Origin: Yersinia intermedia
Lineage (GTDB): Bacteria; Pseudomonadota; Gammaproteobacteria; Enterobacterales; Enterobacteriaceae
Direction: 5' to 3'
DNA length: 64,000 bases
Assembly: GCF_900635455.1 (NCBI RefSeq)
Contig: NZ_LR134116.1
Location: forward strand, 4,464,001 to 4,528,000
Numbering within the stretch: position 1 is the first letter of the stretch; each line of letters starts with the position of its first letter. The notes under the pieces are model-generated. The model ran no database searches. It was not told where the DNA came from and saw only the letters and a list, made by a program, of their open reading frames with translations. This document shows, one piece after another, positions 28,135-39,161 of the stretch. The translations under genes were made by a program, and so were the position numbers.

Positions 28135-29349
28135 TTATTTTTGCTTCTCAGCCGCCAATGCCTGCGCACAGGCCCAGGCAGAGCTCCAGGCCCATTGAAA
28201 GTTATAGCCACCCAACCAGCCAGTGACATCAACGACCTCGCCAATAAAGTACATTCCAGGCACTTTATGGGCCCCCATTGTCTTAGATGAGAGCTCTTGG
28301 GTGTCAACACCACCAAGAGTGACCTCAGCAGTACGGTAACCCTCGGTGCCATTGGGTTGCACTCGCCATTGTTGAAGATTGGCGACTAACGCGGCCTGCT
28401 GCGGCGCATTTAATTGCTTCAGAGTAACGTCTGGCAGTTGCTCTAAGGTTTGAAGACACTCCACCAGCCGCTTAGGTAACCGCTGAGCCAGAGTATTCTT
28501 CAGTGTCTGATTAGGGTGTGCTTTTCGCTCACTGTCGAGAAAATCGTCTAAATCAGTGTCAGGAAGTAAGTTAATGCTCACATACTCACCAGCCTGCCAA
28601 TAGCTTGAAAGTTGTAAAATTGCCGGGCCAGAAAGCCCACGATGAGTAAACAAAATACTCTCACGGAAGCTAACGCCATTTTCGGCGGTGACCACCGCAG
28701 GCACTGAAACACCAGATAATGTTTGCAGGTGTTCCAGCAGCGGTTTGTGCAAGGTAAAGGGGACTAATGCTGCACGAGTCGGGAGGACTTTCAAACCAAA
28801 CTGCTCCGCCAGCTTATAGCCGAACGGTGAAGCGCCTAGTCCAGGCATAGATAGCCCACCAGAAGCGACAACAAGTGAGTTAGTGCTCACTTTCAAATCA
28901 TTAATTTGTAATACAAACCCCGTATCGCTTTTTTCAACCGACAAAACATCACTACGCAACCGAATCGTGACCTGCCCCAACTCACACTCTTTCAGTAATA
29001 GCTCAACCACCTGCTGAGCAGAGTCATCGCAGAACAACTGCCCTAGCGCCTTCTCATGCCAGGCAATGCCATAGCGATTCATCAGATCGATGAAATCCCA
29101 TTGGGTATAACGAGCCAAGGCGGATTTACAGAAATGGGGATTGTGTGACAGGTAAGCGGCAGGTTCCGCAAAGAGATTGGTAAAATTACAGCGACCGCCA
29201 CCAGACATCAGTATTTTGCGCCCAGCCTTTTTGCCGTTATCGACCAGTAACACCCGACATCCTGCTTGCCCGGCCTGAGCGGCACAAAATAGCCCCGCAG
29301 CACCTGCACCTATCACTACCACATCAAACTGTTCCACACTGGGCCTCAC
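28135..29349 (-). CDS. yhiN: HI0933-family FAD-dependent flavoprotein YhiN
   Basis: YhiN belongs to the BaiN/HI0933-like flavoproteins. The 404-residue product has the dinucleotide-binding motif VVIGAGAAGLFCAAQAG near the N-terminus, the family signature GGGRCNFTN, and a C-terminal GEVVDVTGWLGGYNFQWAWSS segment. Its reaction is not established. It is divergent from pitA, the arrangement also found in E. coli. Confidence 0.92.
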   Translation of the reverse strand: MRPSVEQFDVVVIGAGAAGLFCAAQAGQAGCRVLLVDNGKKAGRKILMSGGGRCNFTNLFAEPAAYLSHNPHFCKSALARYTQWDFIDLMNRYGIAWHEKALGQLFCDDSAQQVVELLLKECELGQVTIRLRSDVLSVEKSDTGFVLQINDLKVSTNSLVVASGGLSMPGLGASPFGYKLAEQFGLKVLPTRAALVPFTLHKPLLEHLQTLSGVSVPAVVTAENGVSFRESILFTHRGLSGPAILQLSSYWQAGEYVSINLLPDTDLDDFLDSERKAHPNQTLKNTLAQRLPKRLVECLQTLEQLPDVTLKQLNAPQQAALVANLQQWRVQPNGTEGYRTAEVTLGGVDTQELSSKTMGAHKVPGMYFIGEVVDVTGWLGGYNFQWAWSSAWACAQALAAEKQK

Positions 29350-29648
29350 TGAGTAAAATCATCATCGCTGCAAAATTGCCCGCTTTTGGCTGATTATTAT
29401 ATTATTTAGTGCATTCAACCGACAAATTGGCGGCGGGAGATTGTAAGTCGCCCGCAGGAATATCGCTATAGTAAGAAAATGTCTCATACGGTAAAACTAA
29501 GTAACTTGCTGATATAACATACATATGTTGATCAAAAAGACTAATTCGTCTGCGGTCATGTCAAAAAAAGGTCATATTTTCCTTTTCCCCACCCCCCATT
29601 GTCACTGATAATGCGCCGCGTTCATGTCCACAAACTGGCGTAACGCTT

Positions 29649-31145
29649 ATGCTACATCTTTTCGCTGGCCTGGATTTCCATACCGGCCTAATGTTAGTTC
29701 TTGCTTTGTTGTTCGTGCTGTTTTACGAAGCCATCAATGGTTTTCATGATACAGCCAATGCGGTTGCGACCGTAATCTATACCCGTGCCATGCGTTCACA
29801 GGTTGCTGTTGTGATGGCAGGGGTGTTTAACTTCCTCGGCGTGATGCTGGGCGGTTTGAGCGTGGCTTATGCCATCGTTCATTTATTGCCTACTGATCTG
29901 CTGTTAAACGTCAGTTCGGCACATGGGTTGGCTATGGTCTTCTCTATGCTGCTGGCGGCGATTATCTGGAATTTGGGCACTTGGTATTTCGGTATCCCAG
30001 CTTCCAGCTCTCATACGCTAATTGGTGCAATCATCGGTATTGGTTTAACCAATGCATTAATGACCAGTACATCTGTTGTAGATGCACTGAACGTTCCTAA
30101 GATGATTCAAATCTTCCTGTCATTAATCTTATCCCCGATTGTGGGTCTGGTTATTGCCGGGTTGATGGTGTTCCTGTTACGTCGTTACTGGAACGGGTCT
30201 AAAAAGCAGCAACGTATTCACCTGACACCCGCTGAACGTGAAAAGAAAGACGGTAAACGTAAACCGCCATTCTGGACCCGTACTGCGCTGATTCTATCGG
30301 CTATCGGTGTGAGTTTCTCTCATGGCGCTAACGATGGTCAGAAAGGGATTGGCTTGATCATGCTGGTATTAATCGGCGTGGCTCCGGCTGGGTTTGTCGT
30401 GAATATGAGTGCAACCGGTTATGATATTGCCCGCACCCGCGATGCAGTGACCCATCTGCAACAATATTATCAGCAACATGTTGAGGTATTACCTCATGCC
30501 GTTGCGCTAAAACCGCTGGTACCTGCACCAGAAACATTACCGAATACACCCGCACAGTTCCATTGTGATAGCTCACGCGCCATGATTGCTATTGATCATG
30601 CCCAAACGTTGTTGGCTAACCTGCAAAGCTATGACGACCTGACGGTCGATCAACGCAGCCATATGCGTCGCTTGCTGATGTGTGTTGCCGAAACCGCAGG
30701 GACGGTTGCCAAACTGCCTGAAACCAGTGCTCAAGACCGTCGTTTCCTCAATAATCTGCGTACAGATTTGTTGGAAACTGTGGAATATGCGCCGACCTGG
30801 ATCATCGTTGCCGTCGCTCTGGCCCTCTCTTTGGGTACCATGATTGGCTGGAAACGTGTGGCAGTCACCATCGGTGAGAAAATCGGTAAGAAAGGCATGA
30901 CTTACGCGCAAGGGGTTTCAGCCCAGATGACTGCGGCGGTTTCCATCGGTATTGCGAGTTATACCGGTATGCCTGTATCGACAACGCAAGTGCTCTCTTC
31001 CGCCGTTGCCGGGACCATGTTGGTTGATGGCGGTGGTGTTCAGAGTAAAACCGTGAAGAACATTATGTTGGCTTGGGTATTAACCTTACCAATCTCTATT
31101 CTTCTTTCCGGTGGGCTGTACTGGGTGGCACTGAAATTTATTTAA
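29649..31145 (+). CDS. pitA: low-affinity phosphate/metal transporter PitA
   Basis: PitA is an inner-membrane proton symporter of metal-phosphate complexes. The 498-residue protein (E. coli 499) has the two PHO4-family repeats with the signatures [18 protein letters not shown] and [13 protein letters not shown], and a long central cytoplasmic loop of about 150 residues that is the least conserved part. About ten membrane segments are present. The 299 bp upstream, shared with yhiN, hold no other gene. Confidence 0.96.
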   Translation: MLHLFAGLDFHTGLMLVLALLFVLFYEAINGFHDTANAVATVIYTRAMRSQVAVVMAGVFNFLGVMLGGLSVAYAIVHLLPTDLLLNVSSAHGLAMVFSMLLAAIIWNLGTWYFGIPASSSHTLIGAIIGIGLTNALMTSTSVVDALNVPKMIQIFLSLILSPIVGLVIAGLMVFLLRRYWNGSKKQQRIHLTPAEREKKDGKRKPPFWTRTALILSAIGVSFSHGANDGQKGIGLIMLVLIGVAPAGFVVNMSATGYDIARTRDAVTHLQQYYQQHVEVLPHAVALKPLVPAPETLPNTPAQFHCDSSRAMIAIDHAQTLLANLQSYDDLTVDQRSHMRRLLMCVAETAGTVAKLPETSAQDRRFLNNLRTDLLETVEYAPTWIIVAVALALSLGTMIGWKRVAVTIGEKIGKKGMTYAQGVSAQMTAAVSIGIASYTGMPVSTTQVLSSAVAGTMLVDGGGVQSKTVKNIMLAWVLTLPISILLSGGLYWVALKFI

Positions 31146-31233
31146 ACCCAGCGAAACGTATTACTATCATAGTGCCTTAACGTAGCATGATGATAAGACT
31201 GGGCAGTGAACATATTGAACAGTCACGGTAAAT

Positions 31234-31265
31234 AAAAAGGCGGCCTGATTAGGTCGCCTTTTTTA
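31234..31265 (+). terminator. pitA terminator
   Basis: AAAAAGGCG pairs with CGCCTTTTT, with inner CCT/AGG pairs, followed by TTTT. The A-rich left arm lets it also end uspB from the minus strand. Confidence 0.85.
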
Positions 31266-31290
31266 ATTGTCTTTCTGCCAAGAATTCATA

Positions 31291-31626
31291 CTAATACCAC
31301 AACATTAAGCCCACCAGACTGACCACTACCAAGCCACATAATGCGCTGGTCAGTATAAATTGCCCACGTAGTCTCTCACAGCGGCGGATAAATTCTGGAT
31401 CATGATGATCAAGATAACGTTGGGCAAAAATGTAACCCACTAATCTAATTTGTTTGCTCGGCTGACCGTGAGAGGTAAAAAATCCACCACCATCAACATA
31501 TTGATACAGCAACGGGTCGCAGCCACGTAATACCACTAACAAAGCACGCAGAGATGAATAATAACGTGCCATATTAATCACACATACCACACACAAAGCC
31601 CAAAAAAGCGCGACGGTACTGATCAT
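31291..31626 (-). CDS. uspB: universal stress protein B
   Basis: UspB is a small inner-membrane protein induced in stationary phase through sigma S in E. coli and linked to ethanol resistance. With the start at 31626 it has 111 residues, exactly the E. coli length, and a hydrophobic segment at each end ([14 protein letters not shown] and [20 protein letters not shown]). It is divergent from uspA over 701 bp and convergent with pitA. Confidence 0.93.
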   Translation of the reverse strand: MISTVALFWALCVVCVINMARYYSSLRALLVVLRGCDPLLYQYVDGGGFFTSHGQPSKQIRLVGYIFAQRYLDHHDPEFIRRCERLRGQFILTSALCGLVVVSLVGLMLWY

Positions 31627-32327
31627 AATTATCCTCCCAGCGATATCTCGCACATAAGGTCAGTCACCTGAACCTCTGCGCCATCGCTCACTCTAGCCGA
31701 TACAAACACCCCCAGGGCTTCAAACGCCACCCCCTATCGCCCGCTTTCTGATTCTGGTTCGATGCGTTGTTCACTCGACACAGTATCCGAACGTGTAGGA
31801 CTCCCTTTATGAGTGTAGGAAATGAAATGGAAAATAGCCTGATAATCTCTAAATTAAGCCTATTTAGACATTTGTTAAGTATCGATTAGCGTTAACTTAT
31901 ATCTAATATTACTCACTGAAAAATGTTCATAAAACACATCAATAGCGATGAAATATTAATCTTTCTTAACTAAATTATATAAATTTGGCCGCCGTTCTTT
32001 GTAAGTTATATTTGCATCACAAATATGAAATTCCGTTAATCAGGATGGTTTATCAGCGCTATACTTAAGATAATGATCTGCTTTAAATTTAAGTAACCTA
32101 ACCGTGTGCCAAGGTAATGAATAGCCGAATCTCATCACTTGTTGATGTAATTGGCGGCAAAATGACATACGGATGCTTTAGTGATCATCATCAAAACAGT
32201 GCGTTGTGATCCGTGAAACACTTCAGTTAGGGGTCATAATGGTACTATACAGATACCGTGTTAGCACCCGTTCAACAGGTTGAATGTTTGCTTACCCATT
32301 AATTAACATTATGGAAGGAGTTTACTT
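31627..32327. other. uspB/uspA divergent intergenic region
   Basis: 701 bp with no credible gene. It is AT-rich from 31840 to 32020. It must hold the promoters of both stress genes. I see no operator, repeat or RNA that I can name. Confidence 0.4.
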
Positions 32328-32774
32328 ATGGCTTACAAACACATTCTGATTGCGGTTGACCTATCTCCAGAAAGTAAGGTATTGGTGGAAAAGGCGGTCT
32401 CCATGGCCAGACCGTACAATGCCAAAGTTTCCCTGATCCATGTTGATGTTAACTACTCAGATCTCTATACCGGTCTGATCGACGTTAATCTTGGCGATAT
32501 GCAAAAACGTATCTCTGAAGAAACCCATAATGCATTAACTGAGCTTTCGCAAAATGCAGGCTACCCGATTGAGCAAACCCTGAGTGGTAGCGGCGATTTG
32601 GGTCAGGTACTGGTTGATGCTATTAAGAAATATGATATGGACTTGGTATTATGCGGTCATCATCAGGATTTCTGGAGCAAGTTGATGTCTTCAGCACGCC
32701 AACTGATCAATACCGTACATGTCGATATGCTTATCGTGCCACTGCGTGATGAAGAAAATGGTGAAGATGATTAA
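32328..32774 (+). CDS. uspA: universal stress protein A
   Basis: UspA is a small cytoplasmic stress protein produced on growth arrest and needed for survival. The 148-residue product begins [19 protein letters not shown] and has the conserved [15 protein letters not shown] and the C-terminal VDMLIVPL. As in E. coli UspA, the G-x2-G-x9-G ATP-binding motif of other Usp proteins is absent. A very strong Shine-Dalgarno (GGAAGGAG) precedes it, and a clean terminator follows. Confidence 0.97.
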   Translation: MAYKHILIAVDLSPESKVLVEKAVSMARPYNAKVSLIHVDVNYSDLYTGLIDVNLGDMQKRISEETHNALTELSQNAGYPIEQTLSGSGDLGQVLVDAIKKYDMDLVLCGHHQDFWSKLMSSARQLINTVHVDMLIVPLRDEENGEDD

Positions 32775-32812
32775 GCTGCCTAAGTGTTATTAGATTAGCA
32801 TCATCACCTCTG

Positions 32813-32839
32813 ACGCCCGCCTTTAGCGGGCGTTTTTTT
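32813..32839 (+). terminator. uspA terminator
   Basis: ACGCCCGC pairs with GCGGGCGT around CTTTA, followed by seven T. This is a textbook Rho-independent terminator. Confidence 0.93.
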
Positions 32840-33039
32840 ATGCTGAATCCCACGCCCACCCTATATTTCCACACATTAGTAACCCTGCTAAGTTTTTGTC
32901 AAAAATCCCTTGTAGCATGAATATAAACCAATGATATAGTCGAAGATGCACAACATCGTCTCCTCACTATTTTGGATAATAATAATAGGTCACAAAACAC
33001 CGTCAGGAGAGTCTTAATTGGTACAAGGAATGATTAGTG

Positions 33040-34383
33040 ATGAATGGTTTAACTTCTCTGGAGTCGTTTTTAGAATCTTTACAACAACGTGATGCCAACC
33101 AACCAGAATATCTCCAAGCAGTACGTGAAGTGTTCACGTCACTTTGGCCCTTTCTGGAGCAAAACCCACATTACCGTGAACAAAGTCTACTGGAGCGCTT
33201 AGTCGAGCCAGAACGCGTTATTCAATTCCGTGTTGCCTGGACTGATGACCAAGGTAACGTTCAGGTTAACCGCGCCTGGCGCGTTCAGTTTAACTCGTCG
33301 ATTGGCCCTTATAAGGGCGGAATGCGTTTTCACCCATCAGTAAACTTATCGATTCTTAAGTTCCTTGGTTTTGAACAAACCTTTAAAAATGCCCTGACGA
33401 CCCTGCCTATGGGCGGTGGTAAAGGCGGTTCTGACTTTAATCCTAAAGGTAAAAGCCAGGCTGAAGTGATGCGCTTTTGTCAGGCACTGATGATGGAACT
33501 GTATCGTCATCTCGGCCCGGATACCGATGTTCCTGCGGGTGATATTGGTGTTGGTGGTCGTGAAGTGGCGTTTATGTCCGGCATGATGAAAAAACTGTCG
33601 AATAACACCGCGTGTGTCTTCACCGGCAAAGGTCTCTCCTTCGGCGGTAGCCTGATTCGCCCGGAAGCCACCGGTTATGGTTTGGTCTATTTCACCGACG
33701 CCATGCTAAAACGCCACGGCTTAGGTTTTGAAGGCCGAAAAGTCTCGGTTTCCGGTGCCGGAAATGTCGCGCAATATACCATTGAAAAAGCCATGGAGCT
33801 GGGTGCCAGAGTGATTACCGCTTCTGACTCAGGTGGTACGGTGGTTGATGAAGCAGGCTTTACCCCAGAAAAACTGGCGCATCTGGCTGAGATTAAAAAC
33901 AAACGTTATGGTCGTATTGAAGACTATGCCCGTGAACGTAATCTGGTCTATTTAGCCGATCAGCAGCCATGGAGTGTACCGGTTGATATCGCACTGCCGT
34001 GTGCGACGCAGAACGAACTGGACCTGCCAGCGGCACGTCAACTGATTGCCAACGGCGTTAAAGCCGTTGCCGAAGGCGCTAATATGCCTACGACTATTCA
34101 GGCAACTGATGCTTTCCTTGAGGCAGGTGTGCTGTTTGCACCAGGTAAAGCCGCCAATGCCGGTGGTGTTGCCACATCAGGTCTGGAAATGGCGCAGAAC
34201 GCAGCCCGCCTGAGCTGGAAGGCCGAGAAAGTTGATGTCCGTTTGCATCACATCATGCTCGATATTCATCAATCTTGTGTTGAATACGGCGGCGAAGGTA
34301 AGCAAACCCACTATGTACACGGCGCGAATATTGCGGCCTTTGTTAAAGTGGCAGACGCAATGCTGGCCCAAGGTGTGTTGTAA
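33040..34383 (+). CDS. gdhA: NADP-specific glutamate dehydrogenase
   Basis: GdhA forms glutamate from 2-oxoglutarate and ammonia with NADPH. With the ATG at 33040 the protein has 447 residues, the E. coli length; a GTG one codon earlier is less likely given AAGGA at 33026-33030. The family segments GPYKGGMRFHPSVN, the catalytic-lysine region LPMGGGKGGSDFNPKGKS and the nucleotide-binding VSGAGNVAQYTIEKA are intact. In E. coli gdhA is at another locus, so its place between uspA and the serralysin differs. Confidence 0.97.
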   Translation: MNGLTSLESFLESLQQRDANQPEYLQAVREVFTSLWPFLEQNPHYREQSLLERLVEPERVIQFRVAWTDDQGNVQVNRAWRVQFNSSIGPYKGGMRFHPSVNLSILKFLGFEQTFKNALTTLPMGGGKGGSDFNPKGKSQAEVMRFCQALMMELYRHLGPDTDVPAGDIGVGGREVAFMSGMMKKLSNNTACVFTGKGLSFGGSLIRPEATGYGLVYFTDAMLKRHGLGFEGRKVSVSGAGNVAQYTIEKAMELGARVITASDSGGTVVDEAGFTPEKLAHLAEIKNKRYGRIEDYARERNLVYLADQQPWSVPVDIALPCATQNELDLPAARQLIANGVKAVAEGANMPTTIQATDAFLEAGVLFAPGKAANAGGVATSGLEMAQNAARLSWKAEKVDVRLHHIMLDIHQSCVEYGGEGKQTHYVHGANIAAFVKVADAMLAQGVL

Positions 34384-34394
34384 GTAAGACTCTA

Positions 34395-34440
34395 TTCCCA
34401 TATTCTTTGAGGTAATAATACCTGGAGAATATGGGAAATT
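34395..34440 (+). terminator. nested hairpin after gdhA
   Basis: TTCCCATATTCT (34395-34406) pairs perfectly with AGAATATGGGAA (34426-34437), and inside it AGGTA/TACCT forms a second stem with a 4-base loop. A short ATTTATTTT tail follows. Confidence 0.65.
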
Positions 34441-34588
34441 TATTTTCATAGATTTTAAAATAATATACCCCGACAGATAATATATAAAATCCCTGGTTGT
34501 TTTTAAGAACGTGCTTATTTTAAATATTCCCTATACCAGTAACATCCCTCCGGCACATGAGTCGTTAGCAAAATTATGAGGGATAAGA

Positions 34589-36064
34589 ATGTTCAAGGAC
34601 GAGACTAAAAATCACATCAGAATTCTGGATACGAATGAAAGAATTAATATTAATTATAAATTAAAAGAGATTGACCTATTAGCGATAACCAGCAGAAATA
34701 AATGGGAACATAAAAATAAAAATGGAATAAGTATTGTAACGTATTCGTTTAGCCAAACAATACCAATAGATTACCATCATTATAAGTCGAATGATGGTAT
34801 TCAGGTTTATTCTCTTAATGCAGCGCAAATTCACCAGGTAAGAACCGCTATGCTCGCCACTTCTGATGTGGCGAATATTAAATTTATTGAGGCTGAAAAT
34901 GATGTTGTAGCTAACATTCCCATCACGAATGCTTTACTCGAGGGATCTCTTGGCGGTTATGCCTATCGCCCGAATCCTGATAACCTCAGCCCCATATTTA
35001 TTAATGCGAAAATAGAGGAGAATCTAGCCCCCACGCAATCAAACTATGGTGGTCGGGTATTTATGCATGAATTTGGCCATGCACTAGGCTTGGAGCATAC
35101 TCATGACTCGATGGGCTTGACACAAAAAACCAGTGTAATGAGCTATTTATCTGAGTTCTACTCAGGAGCAATCTACGGGAATAACTTTGCATCAACCCCA
35201 CAACTCCATGATATTTTAGCACTTCAATACCTTTACGGAACCAATAATCGTACCCGTATCGGCAATACGACTTATGGTTTCAATTCCAATAGTAATAGGG
35301 ATTACTTTACTGCAACCCACGCTAGCGACAAGTTGGTATTCTGTGTGTGGGACGCCGGTGGTAACGATACGTTTGATTTTTCGGGTTATCATCAAAATCA
35401 AAGAATCACACTGACTAAGCGTGGTTTCTCTGATATTGGCGGCTTGAGAGGCAATGTCTCAATTGCAGATAAAGTCGTGATTGAAAATGCCATCACAGGT
35501 AGCGGTGATGATGAAATCAACGGTAACCGATCAAATAACACCCTAAACGGAGGGGATGGTGATGACAGATTATGGGGCCGGGAGGGAAATGATCGGCTAT
35601 TTGGCGGCCGTGGCAATGATCGGCTATCCGGTGGTAAGGGCGATGACTTCTTATCTGGGGGCGCAGGCAATGACCGGCTCGCCGGCGGGAGTGGCGATGA
35701 CCGGTTATTCGGCGGGCGTGGCGCTGACCGGATGAAAGGGGGAGAGGGCCGTGATATTTTCCAATACCGTAATAGCAGGGATTCCACCCAAAAATATACC
35801 GATACCATCATCGACTTTACATCTGGTGAAGATAAAATTGATTTATCATTCATTATGGCTGGTAACAATATTGATCTGGTCAATCAATTTAGCGCGAATG
35901 GTCAAACAGAATTAATGCAGAAATATGATGATGTCGCTAATATTACCTATCTGATGATTGATTTCGATCCAAAAATAAGCAAAGTCGATATGATGATAAA
36001 ATTCACCGGCAAACATCAATTCACACGCAATGATTTTATTGTCAGCTCACCGCTTATTTCATAA
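34589..36064 (+). CDS. serralysin-like RTX zinc metalloprotease (M10B)
   Basis: The 491-residue protein carries the metzincin zinc motif [11 protein letters not shown] (H160, E161, H164, H170) and the Met-turn MSY (184-186), so the catalytic site is complete. A run of about eight GGxGxD calcium-binding nonapeptides spans residues ~321-389, followed by the C-terminal serralysin domain. There is no N-terminal signal peptide, as expected for type I secretion. The usual C-terminal signal DFIV is at 482-485, but six residues, SSPLIS, follow where family members normally end within one or two. No ABC exporter, membrane-fusion protein or protease inhibitor gene is nearby. The N-terminal third is AT-rich and uses many AAT/ATA codons, hinting at acquisition. 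Role (extracellular protease, possible virulence factor) is inferred from the family. Confidence 0.9.
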   Translation: MFKDETKNHIRILDTNERININYKLKEIDLLAITSRNKWEHKNKNGISIVTYSFSQTIPIDYHHYKSNDGIQVYSLNAAQIHQVRTAMLATSDVANIKFIEAENDVVANIPITNALLEGSLGGYAYRPNPDNLSPIFINAKIEENLAPTQSNYGGRVFMHEFGHALGLEHTHDSMGLTQKTSVMSYLSEFYSGAIYGNNFASTPQLHDILALQYLYGTNNRTRIGNTTYGFNSNSNRDYFTATHASDKLVFCVWDAGGNDTFDFSGYHQNQRITLTKRGFSDIGGLRGNVSIADKVVIENAITGSGDDEINGNRSNNTLNGGDGDDRLWGREGNDRLFGGRGNDRLSGGKGDDFLSGGAGNDRLAGGSGDDRLFGGRGADRMKGGEGRDIFQYRNSRDSTQKYTDTIIDFTSGEDKIDLSFIMAGNNIDLVNQFSANGQTELMQKYDDVANITYLMIDFDPKISKVDMMIKFTGKHQFTRNDFIVSSPLIS

Positions 36065-36187
36065 CTATTTATCCAGGTAGAATAGATGATTCAGGTGGCT
36101 GCAATAACGCGCAGCCGCCTGATTGAAGCCAACATATCCAAAGTCATTGGCATTACAGCAACAGGGCCAACTAACACTGTAATAGCA
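36065..36187. other. serralysin/rsmJ intergenic stretch with a repeat fragment
   Basis: The segment ATATCCAAAGTCATTGGC at 36134-36151 matches the left arm of the degenerate repeat at 49104-49176 almost exactly. The right arm is not found, so this is a fragment. No other feature is seen. Confidence 0.4.
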
Positions 36188-36946
36188 TCAAGGAAGTGGC
36201 ATATAGAGGTCAAAACGATGGCTTTTAGTGGTGACAGCCGCTTGCGCAGCTATTCCTGCCAACGGTTCGGCATAATCTGGCCGCTTCACCACCACCCGTT
36301 TGGTCGCTAACGCACGGGCCGGTGCCAATAAACCATCGGCATCTTCATCCGCACCCACCAGCGATTGGAACACCCGCATCTCCTTTTTAACCAACGCACT
36401 TTTCTGCCGGTGCGGGTACATCGGATCGAGGTAAACCACTTCTGGCCGGGGTTCAATATCTGCCAGTGCTATCAGGCTGGAGGCGTGCAACAGCGTCAAC
36501 CGTTCACGCAGCCACGGGCCAATCTCAGCATCCTGATAACCGCGACACAAACCATCATCGAGCAATGCCGCCACCACTGGATTGCGTTCCAGCATTTGCA
36601 CCTGGCAACCCAGCGCTGCCAAAACAAACGCATCCCGCCCTAAGCCTGCGGTGGCATCGACCACGCGGGGAAGATAACCCTTTTTGATACCGACGGCTTT
36701 GGCTACTGCTTCCCCTCGCCCACCGCCGAACTTGCGGCGATGCGCCAACGTACCGGAGACAAAATCGACATAAATGCCGCCGAGCTTCGGCTCATCCCTC
36801 TTGCGCAACTCAAGGCGCTCAGGTGTCAGCACCAGCGCCATAATGGCCTGCTCGTCAGACACCAACCCCCAGCGCTCAGCCAAAATAGACAAGGCGCCGG
36901 GGGCGGCGCCTGCTTCGGACAATAAACAGATACTTACCTGTGACAC
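36188..36946 (-). CDS. rsmJ: 16S rRNA m2G1516 methyltransferase
   Basis: RsmJ (YhiQ) methylates G1516 of 16S rRNA using S-adenosylmethionine. The 252-residue protein has the SAM-binding segment [31 protein letters not shown] in shortened quote positions ~104-134, with motif [11 protein letters not shown], and the catalytic-type motif [11 protein letters not shown]. It starts with GTG three bases after the prlC stop codon, so it is translationally coupled to prlC, the same pairing as in E. coli. Confidence 0.94.
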   Translation of the reverse strand: MSQVSICLLSEAGAAPGALSILAERWGLVSDEQAIMALVLTPERLELRKRDEPKLGGIYVDFVSGTLAHRRKFGGGRGEAVAKAVGIKKGYLPRVVDATAGLGRDAFVLAALGCQVQMLERNPVVAALLDDGLCRGYQDAEIGPWLRERLTLLHASSLIALADIEPRPEVVYLDPMYPHRQKSALVKKEMRVFQSLVGADEDADGLLAPARALATKRVVVKRPDYAEPLAGIAAQAAVTTKSHRFDLYMPLP

Positions 36947-36949
36947 GTT

Positions 36950-38992
36950 CTAGCCCTTAATACCGTAATGGCGCAGCATAGCATCCAACTGCGGCTCACG
37001 GCCACGGAAGCGCTTGAACAGCGTCATAGGCTCTTCAGAACCGCCACGGGACAGAATATTATCGAGGAAGGACTGCCCGGTGGCAGCATTGAAAATCCCC
37101 TCTTCTTCGAAACGCGAGAACGCATCTGCCGAGAGCACTTCTGCCCACAAATAGCTGTAGTAACCCGCCGCATAGCCACCAGCAAAGATATGGCTAAAAG
37201 CATGTGGGAAACGGCCCCATGTTGGTGACGGTACCACTGCCACCTGCTTTTTCACTTCATACAGGATCGGCAGGATCTGTGCACCAGTCAGTGGATCGAA
37301 CTCATAATGCATGCGGAAATCGAACAGGCCGAACTCTAATTGACGCAGAATAAATAACGCCGCCTGATAGTTTTTGGCCGCCAGCAGTTTATCCAGCATC
37401 TCTTGCGGTAATGGCTCGTGCGTCTGGTAATGGCCGGAAATAAACGCCAGCGCCTCCGGCTCCCAGCACCAGTTCTCCATAAACTGGCTCGGCAATTCGA
37501 CCGCATCCCAAGGGACACCATTGATGCCCGATACACCGGCAGTATCAATTTTGGTCAGCATATGATGCAGACCATGGCCGAACTCATGGAACAAGGTGGT
37601 GACTTCGTTATGGGTGAACAGCGCCGGTTTACCGCCGACTGGCCCATTAAAGTTACAAGTCAGATAAGCGACGGGTTTTTGCAATTGGCCATTCGCCAGA
37701 CGCAGGCTACCAACACAATCATCCATCCAGGCACCGCCACGTTTGTGCTCACGGGCGTACAAGTCAAGATAGAAGCTGCCGCGCAGTTCACCGCTGGCAT
37801 CAAAGAGTTCGAAGAACCGCACATCTGGATGCCAGGTATCCACATCGCGGCGCTCTTTGGCGCTAATACCGTAAATACGTTTAACGACTTCGAATAACCC
37901 TTCTACCACCCGCTGTTCCGGGAAGTAAGGTCGCAATTGCTCGTCACTGATGGAGAACAGATGCTGCTTCTGTTTCTCTGAATAATAGGTGATATCCCAG
38001 GCAGCCAACTCATTGACGCCGTAGTGTTTCTCAGCAAAAGCACGTAATTGCGCCAGCTCTTCTTCAGCCTGCGGGCGAGCGCGCTTCGCCAAATCGTTTA
38101 GGAAACCAAGCACCTGTTGCGGGCTTTCTGCCATTTTGGTCGCCAGCGATTTATCGGCATAGCTGCCAAAACCTAACAGTTGTGCCAACTCATGGCGCAA
38201 TGTCAGAATTTCCGCCATGATTTCACTGTTATCCCACTTACCGGCATTTGGCCCCTGATCAGAGGCGCGGGTCGCGAAGGCGCGGTACATCTCTTCGCGC
38301 AATTTAGCGTTATCAGCATAGGTCAGAACCGGCAGGTAACTTGGCATATCCAGCGTCAGCAACCAGCCATCCTGCTCTTTGGCTTCAGCCATAGCTTTAG
38401 CCGCAGCCAGGGCACTTTCTGGCAAGCCCTGCAGTTGGTTAACCTCAGTAATTAACTTGCTCCAGCCCATAGTGGCATCGAGCACGTTATTGCTGTAAGT
38501 GGAACCCAGCTCAGATAAGCGGGCGACAATTTCGCCATAACGTTTCTGCTGATCGGGTTGTAAACCGATACCGGATAACTGGAAATCGCGCAGCGCATTC
38601 TCTACCGCTTTGCGCTGTGGGGCTGTCAATGCATCAAACCCCGGGCCTTCTTTCAGGCTGACATAGGCCTGATACAAACCTTTATGTTGACCCACCCAAG
38701 TACCGTATTCCGACAGCAATGGCAGGCTTTGTTCATATGCAGTGCGCAGTTCTGGGCTATTTTTGACCGAATTTAAATGCCCGATAGGCGACCAGATACG
38801 CGATAAGCGATCGTCAGACTCAGCCAATGGCTGGCACAGGTTATCCCAAGTGAAAGGTCCTGGCTGGGCAACTACCCGCTCCACCGCTTGACGGCATTCA
38901 TCCAGCGCGGATTTCACCGCAGGCACGATATCTTCGGGGCGAATCGCAGAAAATGGCGGCAGGGAGAACGGGGTCAACAGCGGATTTGTCAT
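36950..38992 (-). CDS. prlC: oligopeptidase A
   Basis: PrlC is a cytoplasmic M3-family zinc oligopeptidase that degrades signal peptides and short peptides. The 680-residue product has the zinc motif HEFGH at residues 469-473, in TTLFHEFGHGLHHML, with the downstream glutamate region SQFMENWCWEPEAL. Length equals E. coli PrlC. It forms a two-gene operon with rsmJ. A heat-shock promoter is known upstream of prlC in E. coli, but I cannot identify one here with confidence. Confidence 0.97.
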   Translation of the reverse strand: MTNPLLTPFSLPPFSAIRPEDIVPAVKSALDECRQAVERVVAQPGPFTWDNLCQPLAESDDRLSRIWSPIGHLNSVKNSPELRTAYEQSLPLLSEYGTWVGQHKGLYQAYVSLKEGPGFDALTAPQRKAVENALRDFQLSGIGLQPDQQKRYGEIVARLSELGSTYSNNVLDATMGWSKLITEVNQLQGLPESALAAAKAMAEAKEQDGWLLTLDMPSYLPVLTYADNAKLREEMYRAFATRASDQGPNAGKWDNSEIMAEILTLRHELAQLLGFGSYADKSLATKMAESPQQVLGFLNDLAKRARPQAEEELAQLRAFAEKHYGVNELAAWDITYYSEKQKQHLFSISDEQLRPYFPEQRVVEGLFEVVKRIYGISAKERRDVDTWHPDVRFFELFDASGELRGSFYLDLYAREHKRGGAWMDDCVGSLRLANGQLQKPVAYLTCNFNGPVGGKPALFTHNEVTTLFHEFGHGLHHMLTKIDTAGVSGINGVPWDAVELPSQFMENWCWEPEALAFISGHYQTHEPLPQEMLDKLLAAKNYQAALFILRQLEFGLFDFRMHYEFDPLTGAQILPILYEVKKQVAVVPSPTWGRFPHAFSHIFAGGYAAGYYSYLWAEVLSADAFSRFEEEGIFNAATGQSFLDNILSRGGSEEPMTLFKRFRGREPQLDAMLRHYGIKG

Positions 38993-39161
38993 AGGGCAGT
39001 CCTGATTATAGTTTTGAATGCCAACGCCAGAGCCTGTCCAGCGGAGGATAATAGATTATGCATGAATCATTAACATGAGGTCTGCTGCTGCGAAAATCAA
39101 TGGCTGGCGACATCAATCCCTTTGATAGATAATGCTACCTAAGCCTCAGGAGAAGCCATAA

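Noticed and set aside
35216..35883. Minus-strand open frames within the serralysin gene
   Set aside because: They are shadows of the RTX repeat region; the repetitive Pro/Ser-rich translation mirrors the GGxGxD codons.
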